47,672 nt of DNA, taken from positions 1-47,672 of the forward strand of contig VGFC01000007.1 in assembly GCA_016869045.1 (NCBI GenBank), read 5' to 3'. Positions 40,583 through 47,672 of this stretch are shown here, in pieces. This DNA is from Armatimonadota bacterium. GTDB taxonomy: Bacteria > Armatimonadota > Zipacnadia > Zipacnadales > VGFC01. The notes under the pieces are model-generated. The model worked only from the letters and a program-made list of their open reading frames with translations, was not told where the DNA came from and ran no database searches. The position numbers and the translations under genes were made by a program. Numbering within the stretch: the stretch's first letter is position 1; every line of letters begins with the position of its first letter.

Positions 40583-40597
40583 TTGGGTCGTTGTCGT

Positions 40598-41602
40598 TCA
40601 CGTCGCTCGGCTGTTCTCCGGGCTCTCCCAGTAGTCAAGGTCGGGCCCGAGCTTCGCCTTCGCCGGATCGGTCAACACGCTGAGCCGCTCGAGCACCTCC
40701 GGGCTCAGCTTCAGCGAGCAGCCGCGCGCGTTCGCCTCAAGCTGCGCGACATCGCGCGCCCCCGCGAGCACGCACGTCACGCCCGGCTGCGCCGCGACCC
40801 AGGCGAGGGCCACATCGCTCATCGGCTCCCCCAGCTCCTCCGCGATCCGGCGCATCCCATCCAGCGCCGCCTGGATCTCCTCCTCCGCGCCGGGCCCGCC
40901 GTGCCGCGCGCCGCGGCGATCCCCTCGGAAGTGCCGCGTCCGCAGGCGATACCACGGGACCTCCTCCAGCGTTCGGTACTTCCCGGTCAGGATGCCCTGC
41001 AGCAGCGGCATGTAGCCGACGACGCCGACCCCATGCTCGATGCACGCCGGCAGCGCCTCGTGCTCGATCGCCCGCGACAGCAGGCTGTAGTGCAGCTGGT
41101 TCACCGCCACCGTTGCGCCCGTAGCCAGGGCCTCACGGATGCAGGGGCCGGTGAAGTTGCTGACGCCGATGGCGCGGATCTTCCCCTCCTGCGCCAGGGT
41201 CATGAGCGCCCCGAAGGCCTCCTCCGCCGAGTGCTCCTGCAGCGGCCAATGGACCATGTAGATGTCGATACGGTCGGTGCCCAGCCGCCGCAGACTCGCC
41301 TCGCAGTGCTCCCTCACGCCCTCCCGCGAGCAGTTCTGCGGTAGGACCTTCGTCCCGAGCACCGCCTCGTCGCGCCGCGCCCCGAGCGCCTTCCCCAGCG
41401 ACTCCTCGCTCCGCCCGTCGTTGTACAGCTCGGCGGTGTCGAAGTAGCTCACGCCCATGTCCAGCGCCGCATGGACGATCCGCTCCACCTCCGTCTGCTC
41501 CTGGTTCCCCCAGTAGTCATCGGCCCCGCCCCCAAACGACCACGCCCCAATCCCATAGACCGAGATGTCAATGCCCGACTTCCCGCACGGCCGCTGCTCC
41601 AT
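40598..41602 (-). CDS. Aldo/keto reductase
   Basis: The ATG at 41602 gives 334 residues; the open frame runs much further upstream as shadow of the isomerase gene. The AKR tetrad is present: Asp55 and Tyr60 in YFDTAELYNDGRSEESLG, Lys85 in VLGTKV and His118 in DIYMVHWP. GKIRAIGVSNF and LAWVAAQPGVTCVLAGARDVAQLEAN (the NADPH-binding C-terminal segment) follow. It would reduce or oxidise a sugar or other carbonyl with NADP(H) in the cytoplasm. It is divergent from a sugar isomerase-like gene, so a joint role in sugar interconversion is plausible; the substrate is not given by the sequence. Confidence 0.95.
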   Translation of the reverse strand: MEQRPCGKSGIDISVYGIGAWSFGGGADDYWGNQEQTEVERIVHAALDMGVSYFDTAELYNDGRSEESLGKALGARRDEAVLGTKVLPQNCSREGVREHCEASLRRLGTDRIDIYMVHWPLQEHSAEEAFGALMTLAQEGKIRAIGVSNFTGPCIREALATGATVAVNQLHYSLLSRAIEHEALPACIEHGVGVVGYMPLLQGILTGKYRTLEEVPWYRLRTRHFRGDRRGARHGGPGAEEEIQAALDGMRRIAEELGEPMSDVALAWVAAQPGVTCVLAGARDVAQLEANARGCSLKLSPEVLERLSVLTDPAKAKLGPDLDYWESPENSRAT

Positions 41603-41663
41603 GGTGGCCTCCGGTGCTCCTGGTTGCGCAACAGGTATTGGCCTCAGGCCGGCCCGACGCCTC

Positions 41664-41688
41664 CTCGCGAGGGATCGCGGCTCGCGAG
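41664..41688. repeat. Paired CTCGCGAG palindromes in the divergent spacer
   Basis: CTCGCGAG occurs at 41664-41671 and 41681-41688, nine bases apart; each is self-complementary and the pair can form one 8-bp stem. It lies between the aldo/keto reductase start (41602) and the isomerase start (41738), where an operator shared by two divergent genes would sit. GACGCCTC nearby resembles part of the palindrome at 2032-2075, perhaps by chance. Confidence 0.5.
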
Positions 41689-41737
41689 GCGAAATGGGCA
41701 CCGCTCTAAGCGCCTGGGCCACCACAGGAGGTTCCCG

Positions 41738-42574
41738 ATGAGACTCGGAGCACCGTTGTTCGAGGATGCCAGCACGCCGGAGAGGTGGGTCGCCGCCCTG
41801 CGCAAGAAGGGCTACTCGGCGGCGTACTGCCCTGTGGGGACGGATGCGAGCGAGGCGGCGATCGCGGAGTTTGCGCAGGCCGCGAAGGAGGCCGACATCG
41901 TCATCGCGGAGGTCGGCGCGTGGAGCAGTCCGCTGTCCCGCGATGAGGCGACCGCTGCCGACGGCCGCAGACGCTGCGTGGAGGGCCTGCGGCTGGCGGA
42001 TCGGATCGGCGCGAACTGCTGCGTCAATGTGTCGGGGTCGCGCGGGCAGCCGTGGTATGGGCCCGACCCGGAGAACCTCACTCAGGCCACCTTCGACCTG
42101 ATCGTCCGGTTCGTGCAGGGGCTCATCGATGAGGTGAAGCCGACCCGCACGTGCTTCACACTGGAGACGATGGAGTGGATGTACCCCGATTCGCCGGAGT
42201 CCTACGCGCAGCTTGTGAGGGCCATCGACCGCGAGCACTTCGCGGTGCATTTCGACCCCACGAACCTCGTGTGCAGCCCGCAGCTGTACTACCGGACCGG
42301 CGAGATCATCACCGAGTTCGTGGCGAAGCTTGGCCCGAAGATCAAGAGCTGCCATGCGAAGGACATCTCGCTCTCCGACAAGGCCACCGTGCACCTCGAC
42401 GAAGTGCTGCCCGGCACGGGCAACCTCGACTACAGGACGTTCCTCCGGGAGCTCGATACCCTCGGCCCGGACGTTCCCCTGATGATCGAACACCTCGGCA
42501 GCGAGGAGCAGTACGACCAGGCCGCCGCCTTCATCCGCCAGACCGCGGCCGAGGTCGGTGTCGAGACTGTCTGA
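41738..42574 (+). CDS. Sugar phosphate isomerase/epimerase-like TIM barrel
   Basis: The ATG at 41738, after CAGGAGG, gives 278 residues. It is an AP-endonuclease-2-like barrel: RWVAALRKKGYSAAYCPVG, ADIVIAEVGAWSSPLSRD, EGLRLADRIGANCCVNVSGSRG, TCFTLETMEWMYPDSPESYAQL, HFAVHFDPTNLVCSP, IKSCHAKDISLSD, VLPGTGNLDYRTFLREL and PLMIEHLGSEEQYDQA. Metal ligands are the Glu of LETMEW, Asp of HFDPTN, His of SCHAKD and Glu of MIEHL. A sugar or inositol isomerase activity is likely; substrate unknown. A protease-thioredoxin fusion gene begins 56 bases downstream. Confidence 0.92.
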   Translation: MRLGAPLFEDASTPERWVAALRKKGYSAAYCPVGTDASEAAIAEFAQAAKEADIVIAEVGAWSSPLSRDEATAADGRRRCVEGLRLADRIGANCCVNVSGSRGQPWYGPDPENLTQATFDLIVRFVQGLIDEVKPTRTCFTLETMEWMYPDSPESYAQLVRAIDREHFAVHFDPTNLVCSPQLYYRTGEIITEFVAKLGPKIKSCHAKDISLSDKATVHLDEVLPGTGNLDYRTFLRELDTLGPDVPLMIEHLGSEEQYDQAAAFIRQTAAEVGVETV

Positions 42575-42630
42575 GAGCAGCCCCTGTCGCCGCACAGACA
42601 AGCGTGAACTTACCGATAGCGAGGAACAAC

Positions 42631-43839
42631 ATGCGACGCGCAAGCCCGGCCTTCCTGGTCGTCATCCTGGCGGTTGGCGCGGCGGTGGCTCAGGACACGA
42701 CCATCCCTCCGCCTCCCGAGTGGCTCACCCCGACCTTCCGCACCACCCTCAGCCATGGTCTGCAGTTGATGGCGAACGGGGACTTCGCGTTCGCCGACGG
42801 GCACTTCGTGGGGATCAAACCTCCGAAGCCCGCCCGCGTGTACGTCAACGTCTCGTGTGCCCCGCAGCCGCTACGACGACGGTGCGACCAGGCCGCCCTG
42901 GAGGCCATGAGCGTTTGGGGCAAGGCAAGCCCGGACCTGGTCGAGTTCGTGCCCACGGACGACGAAGACCTGGCGGACATCGTCTTGCAGTTTGAGCCCA
43001 GCGTGGCCGTCCTGCAGGATAGAGGGGCGAAGTTCGTGTGCGGCGTTACCTCGGTGCAGATGCCCCATGACGGGCAGGGCGTGGATCGTAGCGCCCTCGT
43101 GCGGGTGTCCGTCTCCCAGGCAGGAGCCGGCACGCACAGCACGGCGGAGATGGTCCATGTCGTCGGGCACGAATTGGGGCACTTCCTGGGGCTGGGTGAG
43201 TCCCCCAACAAGGCCGACATCATGGGCGAGGACGACCACAAGGCGGCGCCGAGCACGACGGTGACTGCGGATGACCTGGCGCGCTTCCAGGAGCTGCTTG
43301 CCCTGGGTGAGGCCATGAGCGCTCTGGCCCAGAGGAAGGAGAAGGTGGCGGTGCCTAGAGCGTGGCAGCCGCCCAAGGCCGCCGCCGCACCCTCGGAGCC
43401 GTCGCAGACGAGTCCCAAGCCCGGAGAGAAGGCGCTGGACTTCACCATGAAGGACCTGGATGGCAAGGAGGTCACGCTGTCTGCCCTCCAGGGCAAGCCG
43501 GTGTTGCTGGACTTCTGGGCTACGTGGTGCGGGCCGTGCAAGGCGGACCTGCCCAACTTCAAGAAGATCGTGGAGACCTATGGGCCCAAGGGCCTGATCG
43601 TCGTAGGGGTCAGCCTGGATGATGATGAGGCCAAGTTGCGCCGGTTCGTGGCGGACGAGCACATCGCCTGGCCGCAGCTCTTCGATGGCAAGGGGTGGCA
43701 GAACGCCATCGCCGTGCAGTACGGGGTTCACTCCATCCCGCAGTCCCTGCTGATCGGCCCGGACGGAATGGTGGTGCGGCGGGAGAACCAGGCCGGTACC
43801 TTTGAGGAAGACATCGCCCGGCTCGTCGGCGGGCGGTAG
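42631..43839 (+). CDS. Exported metzincin-like protease fused to a TlpA-type thioredoxin domain
   Basis: The ATG at 42631 gives 402 residues with a signal peptide (cleavage near AVA/QD). Residues about 65-230 resemble a matrixin-like metalloprotease: the zinc helix HELGHFLGLGE is at 180-190, with Glu190 where the third His or Asp usually is, and ADIMGED contains a Met-turn-like Met198. A Pro/Ala/Lys linker (residues 240-262) leads to a thioredoxin/TlpA domain at about 265-402 with WCGPC at 299-303, the TlpA sequence GKPVLLDFWATWCGPCKADLPNFKKI and cis-Pro370 in HSIPQSLLIG. Each part is intact and they join in one frame, so the fusion is not a frameshift product. The role is probably extracytoplasmic. 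Confidence 0.88.
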   Translation: MRRASPAFLVVILAVGAAVAQDTTIPPPPEWLTPTFRTTLSHGLQLMANGDFAFADGHFVGIKPPKPARVYVNVSCAPQPLRRRCDQAALEAMSVWGKASPDLVEFVPTDDEDLADIVLQFEPSVAVLQDRGAKFVCGVTSVQMPHDGQGVDRSALVRVSVSQAGAGTHSTAEMVHVVGHELGHFLGLGESPNKADIMGEDDHKAAPSTTVTADDLARFQELLALGEAMSALAQRKEKVAVPRAWQPPKAAAAPSEPSQTSPKPGEKALDFTMKDLDGKEVTLSALQGKPVLLDFWATWCGPCKADLPNFKKIVETYGPKGLIVVGVSLDDDEAKLRRFVADEHIAWPQLFDGKGWQNAIAVQYGVHSIPQSLLIGPDGMVVRRENQAGTFEEDIARLVGGR

Positions 43840-43880
43840 GCTGAAGCGGCGAGGCGGACGTGCTTTGAGGCACGCAGGCC

Positions 43881-45347
43881 TCAGGGTCGGAGGAACGTCC
43901 CCTCGATGGTGCACTCCGGCCCGCCATTGTTGAAGTAGTAGACCGCGAGCACGAGGCCGGGCTCTATCTCAATGGCGACCGGGTAGCCGAGGTCGGTGTG
44001 GCCGCCGTCGTCGCGCACGATGATCTCGTTGTCCATGTCCCAGGTGGCGCCCTCATCGGTGCTGACGCAGGCGCGGATGCCAAACGGCGGGCGCCGGTAG
44101 CCGTAGAGCGCCAGCAGCCGGCCGTCCTGCAGCCGAAGGATGAACGGCGGGCAGCCCCACATGCGCGTGCGCTGCGGAACCCCGAAGCTCTTGCCCCCGT
44201 CGGCTGACTGGTTCTGGTAGAGATACCCGTCGCGGTCCACGCGGTACAGGCAGAGCCAGCGCTCCGGGCTTAGCGGCAGCGCGAAGGGCTCGTCCCAGAA
44301 CTCGCTGACCCATGGCTGGTGGAACGGCAACGACTTGGCGGTGGTGATCGGGACCTGCCACGTCCGGCCGAGGTCCTCGGACTCCGCGATGTGCACCTCG
44401 TTGATCCCCATCTTCGTTGTGATGGCGCACCAGTAGAGCCGCCCGTCGGGCAGCTCGCGCGGACCGTGCGGTGCGAAGCCGGGCGCGGGCGTCGGCGCGT
44501 CCCACGTCTGCCCGCCGTCGGTCGAGCGCATCGTCACTCCGCCGCCCGAAGCCATCGAGACGATCAGCGTCCCGCCGGAGTGCTGCAGGATTCCGGGATC
44601 GCGCTCATCGACGTCCGGGTTGTCGTAGATCGTCTGGCGCGGCGACCAGGTGCGCCCGCCATCCGTCGAGCGGCACATCGCGACGCTACCACTCGGGTCC
44701 ACGTGCGCGGTGCCCTCGCGGAAGACGGCGGCGACGCTGCCGTCCGCGAATCTCGCGACGCCCGGGAACGCGAAGTGCCTGCCGGCCTCCTGGCAGATCA
44801 TCACATGGTCGGTCGCCACGCGGGCCGTGCCCTTGCGCATGGCGGGGGCCGGGACGAACTTCAGGTAGTCGAGATAGACCGCCTGGCCGAGGGCGTGGAT
44901 GATGATCTTCTCGCCGTCGAGCTTCACGTCGCGGCGGAAGCAGTACTCCCAGTCGTAGTGCACCTTCTCCGTGCCGCGCGGGCTGGTGATGATCGTGAAC
45001 TCCGCTTCACTCGCCAGCTTCAGGCCCATGCTGACCGTGAAGTGCGTGGCGCGGCTGCCGACGTGGATGTCGTACACCCCGCTCAGTTGCGGATCGTAGG
45101 TGAGGTCGGGCGGGTTGCCTACCGCGTTGAGCAGCGGTGTCGGCCAGTCCTTCGTGCGCAGTACCCACGAATCGGCCTTGCGCTCATCGCGGACCACGGC
45201 GCCCGCCGGCTCGCAGCGCTCGAAGTCCTCGCGGACGATCACCTGCCCCGGCTCCGGGGCCAGGTCAACCTCCCGCGTCTCCATGCGGCCGGGTTGGGCC
45301 AACGCCCCGGTCGTCAGCATGACGGCTCCCAGCGCAAGCTGCATCAT
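43881..45347 (-). CDS. Exported sialidase-like BNR/Asp-box protein
   Basis: The ATG at 45347, after GGAGGG, gives 488 residues with a signal peptide (MMQLALGAVMLTTGALA). Residues about 35-180 are a beta-sandwich (VIVREDFERCEPAGAVV, HFTVSMGLKL). Residues about 190-488 form the six-bladed propeller with Asp boxes STDGGRTW, STDGGQTWD, SEDLGRTW, SADGGKSFG and STDEGATWD. The classic sialidase Arg triad and FRIP motif are not clear, so neuraminidase activity is not asserted; many such proteins act on other uronic or deoxy sugars or only bind. It starts 17 bases after the stop of the upstream GH106-like gene, so the two probably form an operon. Confidence 0.9.
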   Translation of the reverse strand: MMQLALGAVMLTTGALAQPGRMETREVDLAPEPGQVIVREDFERCEPAGAVVRDERKADSWVLRTKDWPTPLLNAVGNPPDLTYDPQLSGVYDIHVGSRATHFTVSMGLKLASEAEFTIITSPRGTEKVHYDWEYCFRRDVKLDGEKIIIHALGQAVYLDYLKFVPAPAMRKGTARVATDHVMICQEAGRHFAFPGVARFADGSVAAVFREGTAHVDPSGSVAMCRSTDGGRTWSPRQTIYDNPDVDERDPGILQHSGGTLIVSMASGGGVTMRSTDGGQTWDAPTPAPGFAPHGPRELPDGRLYWCAITTKMGINEVHIAESEDLGRTWQVPITTAKSLPFHQPWVSEFWDEPFALPLSPERWLCLYRVDRDGYLYQNQSADGGKSFGVPQRTRMWGCPPFILRLQDGRLLALYGYRRPPFGIRACVSTDEGATWDMDNEIIVRDDGGHTDLGYPVAIEIEPGLVLAVYYFNNGGPECTIEGTFLRP

Positions 45348-45364
45348 CTCGACCCTCCTGCGCG

Positions 45365-47672
45365 TCACTGGCCGCGCCGCGCGACCTGCGGCAGCGCGAC
45401 GCTGAACCCGACCTGCTCGCCCTCCTTGCCGAAGTACCCGCCCCAGCCGATGCTAACGCGGGTGACCTCAGCGAGGTCCAGGCGGCTGTTTGCATCCTTC
45501 GTCCACCCGGCGAGGTCGAAGGCGCTCGGCAGGACGAAGGACCTCGCGTGTCCCGGCGCCGCGAGGGAGCGGTCGGCGCTGGCGATGTAGTCGGCCCCTC
45601 CCGCCTCATGGAGGATCACGAGGATCTGGCTGGGAGTCTGTTGCCCTTCGGGAACCCACGTGTCGATCACGACGCACGCGGCGTTGCTGAGGTCCACCTT
45701 GTTCGGGTAGGCAAAGACCACGAAAAGGAAGGTGTCAACATCGCTCTTGGTGAGCCTCGCGACGGTCTGCCACGCCGGAGCGCCCTGCTGCGACCGCGCA
45801 GCGTCCGGCGACAGCGATCCCTTCACAAACTCCCCGTGACCCTCGGTCGGCTCGGTGCTGGGCAATGGGGAGATGGCGAGGCCCGGCAACGGGCCGGGCT
45901 TCGGATGCTGCAGCTTCCGCTCGCGGGCCTGCGCGAAGCGCAGCAATGCGCCGCCGTAGGGTTCGAGGCTCAGCTTCACGTTCTCCCCGGAGGCCAGCGG
46001 CGTGGTCTTCCCGGACGCCGGATCGAGCAACTCGCCGGCACCCGCCACGGCTACGGAGACCGTCTGCTCCACCGGCTCGGCACTGTCGTTGATGACGAAG
46101 TACACCTCGTGGTCATCGAGACGCCGGTGCGTGACGCGGAGCGGCGAGGCCCCTTGTGCCGCGGCGAGGTCGGGCTCGATGATCGAGTCCAGCACCGTCG
46201 TAAGCAAGGCCGTCGCGCTGTGCGGGAGATAGACGCCAACACCACCGGCCCCGTTGGCGTTCACCTGAAGGTCATCTGAGTTCCCGAACATCTCAGCGCC
46301 GAGCTGCTGGATGCGAGGGGACGGGAACTCACGCGCGCTGTTGGCGGGCCGCGCGCCGACGGCGATCACCGCCCCGCCCTGCCGCCACAGCTCGCGCAGG
46401 TTCAGCCAGGCCTCATCCGGTAGCGTATCGACGCACGGCAGCACCACGACGCGCCAGCGCAGCTCGCCATGCACCAGCGCGCCGCCCTCCACGCGGGCCT
46501 CGGCGAGGGTACGCGAGTCGATGTACGTGAAGTCGCGTCGCGCCGCGTAGAGCCCGTTGCTGACCGCGTTGTAGATGCCGTCCAACTCGGCCGCCGAGTT
46601 GGAGGCAGTCGGTCCCTGCCGGGCCGGCGTGAAGCGCGTCCAGAGGCTCTCGATCGGGTAGACAACCGCTAGGTCGGTGACCTGGTGCCCGCCGCGCAGG
46701 GAGGTCGCACAGCGACCGATCCACTCATTCAGCCGGCGGAGCTGCTCGGCGGTAAGGCCGTAGAAGCTGTAGTAGCTCGTGATGGTGTTGATCCCGCCGA
46801 CCAGCTCGCGGTTGCAGGCGCCGCGGATCTGCTCCTCGGTGACGTCGATGGCGGGTCGCTCGTCACCCTTCGGCCGGTAGCGCTGCGCGAAGTCGGAGGT
46901 CTCGCTCATCGTGTACGGACGGCCGTCGAGGTCCGCGGCGCTGCCGATGAGCCGCGCGATCTGCCACGGCACCTGCTCCGGGATGCTCGTCAGGCAGTCG
47001 ATGCTCGGCGCATCCAGCCGCCGCAGGCAGCGGAAGAAGTCGCCGTACAGCGCGACATGGTTGCGGATGCCCTCCTCCATCAGCAGGTGCCCGCCGGAGC
47101 GCAGGTTCAGTTTGCCGCACGCGTCCTGGATCTGGCCGAAGAAGTTCTCCGACACCAGCTCGCCCACGGTCAGCCAGAAGTCGTGCCGCGCCTTCGCGGT
47201 GTCGGGCCCGGCGTCGGTGATGAGCGCAGGGATGAGCGGCGCCAGCGCGCGGCCGCGGCGGCGCTGGAACTCCTGGGCCAGGTTCGGCGACCACGGCAGG
47301 ACCTTGTAGGGCATCGGCCGCATGAAGTAGCTCATCAGCGAGGGCTCGTCGGTGAAGCTCGCGATGAAGTACTTGCCCAAGTCATTGCCCAGATGCTTGG
47401 CGTAGCCGCCGTAGGTCAGCTGGATGAACCGCTCGGTGGGCGCGGGGTCGAGCAGGTCGATGTAGTGCAGCTTGTCGGCGAGGCTCATCGAGGCGTGCGT
47501 GCCCTCGTACAGGAAGTCCTCGGTGATGGCCATGACGCGCCACTGGCCCTGCAGCGTCTCCCAGGTGAGCTTGCCGTCGCGGACGCTGCCCGCCAAGTCC
47601 ACGGCGGCGCTGGTGTCGATGACCCCGTCCTTCACCGGGTAGGCCGCGGCGGAGACGAGCTGACCGGGCGGC
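45365..47672 (-). CDS. Large GH106-like glycosidase, cut by the right edge
   Basis: The open frame continues to the window end without a start; 768 residues are visible. The order resembles the alpha-L-rhamnosidase-like GH106 group: HYIDLLDPAPTERFIQLTYGGYAKHLGNDLGKYFIASFTDEPSL, then FFGQIQDACGKLNLRSGGHLLMEEG, PSIDCLTSIPEQVPW and YTMSETSDF. The DEP, ECG-type and SET motifs lie on barrel strands. Later WRVVVLPCVDTLPDEAWLNLRELWRQGGAVIAVGARP is a GATase-like domain found in these enzymes, followed by a beta-sandwich and a C-terminal binding module. Rhamnosidase activity is inferred by resemblance and not certain. The N-terminal signal is not visible. Confidence 0.78.
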   Translation of the reverse strand, partial: PPGQLVSAAAYPVKDGVIDTSAAVDLAGSVRDGKLTWETLQGQWRVMAITEDFLYEGTHASMSLADKLHYIDLLDPAPTERFIQLTYGGYAKHLGNDLGKYFIASFTDEPSLMSYFMRPMPYKVLPWSPNLAQEFQRRRGRALAPLIPALITDAGPDTAKARHDFWLTVGELVSENFFGQIQDACGKLNLRSGGHLLMEEGIRNHVALYGDFFRCLRRLDAPSIDCLTSIPEQVPWQIARLIGSAADLDGRPYTMSETSDFAQRYRPKGDERPAIDVTEEQIRGACNRELVGGINTITSYYSFYGLTAEQLRRLNEWIGRCATSLRGGHQVTDLAVVYPIESLWTRFTPARQGPTASNSAAELDGIYNAVSNGLYAARRDFTYIDSRTLAEARVEGGALVHGELRWRVVVLPCVDTLPDEAWLNLRELWRQGGAVIAVGARPANSAREFPSPRIQQLGAEMFGNSDDLQVNANGAGGVGVYLPHSATALLTTVLDSIIEPDLAAAQGASPLRVTHRRLDDHEVYFVINDSAEPVEQTVSVAVAGAGELLDPASGKTTPLASGENVKLSLEPYGGALLRFAQARERKLQHPKPGPLPGLAISPLPSTEPTEGHGEFVKGSLSPDAARSQQGAPAWQTVARLTKSDVDTFLFVVFAYPNKVDLSNAACVVIDTWVPEGQQTPSQILVILHEAGGADYIASADRSLAAPGHARSFVLPSAFDLAGWTKDANSRLDLAEVTRVSIGWGGYFGKEGEQVGFSVALPQVARRGQ

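Overview
The window is GC-rich throughout, densely coding, and nearly every gene has a strong GGAGG-type ribosome binding site. The first complete gene encodes a type IV prepilin-like protein with the [20 protein letters not shown] start, a [12 protein letters not shown] segment and a MFGDTRYY tail. That form is typical of Armatimonadota, and the many uroporphyrinogen-decarboxylase (URO-D)-like proteins, TIM-barrel sugar isomerases and secreted glycosidases fit the same kind of environmental bacterium. The phylum is an inference: the window has no rRNA or other phylogenetic marker. I saw no tRNA, rRNA, CRISPR array or complete insertion sequence.

Layout. 1-5.2 kb: the first codons of an unidentified gene, the prepilin-like protein, a URO-D paralogue, a small lipoprotein, a CorA Mg2+ channel gene broken by one in-frame TAG, and a secreted ankyrin-repeat protein. 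5.3-6.0 kb: a ribbon-helix-helix/PIN (VapBC-type) toxin-antitoxin pair. 6.0-14.2 kb: exported DUF1566 and 1150-residue proteins on the minus strand, divergent from a pectate-lyase-like protein, a GH172/DUF2961 protein and an amidohydrolase. 14.3-16.7 kb: a PilT-type ATPase and two small membrane proteins. 16.8-21.5 kb (minus): a xylose-isomerase-like enzyme, an ABC exporter with a zinc-ribbon N-terminus, and a second URO-D paralogue. 21.7-27.5 kb (plus): a DUF4838 glycosidase-like protein, a GH2 beta-mannosidase-like protein and an arsenite methyltransferase. 27.5-30.1 kb (minus): two adjacent RlaP-type nucleotidyltransferases and a creatininase-family hydrolase. 30.2-34.4 kb: a DegT-family aminotransferase and a HEAT/beta-helix protein. 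34.5-39.0 kb (minus): a sugar isomerase, a third URO-D paralogue, an exported HEAT-repeat protein and a small carboxypeptidase-regulatory-like protein. 39.2-47.7 kb: a GH29 fucosidase, an aldo/keto reductase, a sugar isomerase, a metalloprotease-thioredoxin fusion, a sialidase-like protein and a large GH106-like glycosidase that runs off the right end.

Taken together, the genes suggest a saprophyte that breaks down plant or algal heteropolysaccharide (pectin, mannan, fucose, possibly rhamnose and uronic acids) with exported and cytoplasmic enzymes, then processes the sugars with isomerases, an aldo/keto reductase and possibly URO-D-like methyltransferases. It is not a classical polysaccharide utilisation locus: no SusC/D pair, sugar importer or sugar-responsive regulator is present. 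Genes are mostly in short divergent or convergent groups.

The most striking feature is a roughly 61-63 bp palindromic element present twice, in the same reading frame, inside two unrelated enzyme genes (amidohydrolase at 13287-13347, GH2 at 24888-24950). The copies differ at one of 55 core bases, have matched length changes in both outer arms, and add about 20 residues to each protein. The element reads without stops in the same codon register on both strands and gives similar peptides either way. It looks like a mobile, protein-tolerated palindrome comparable in concept to Rickettsia palindromic elements or REP sequences. Several other palindromes and hairpins lie between genes.
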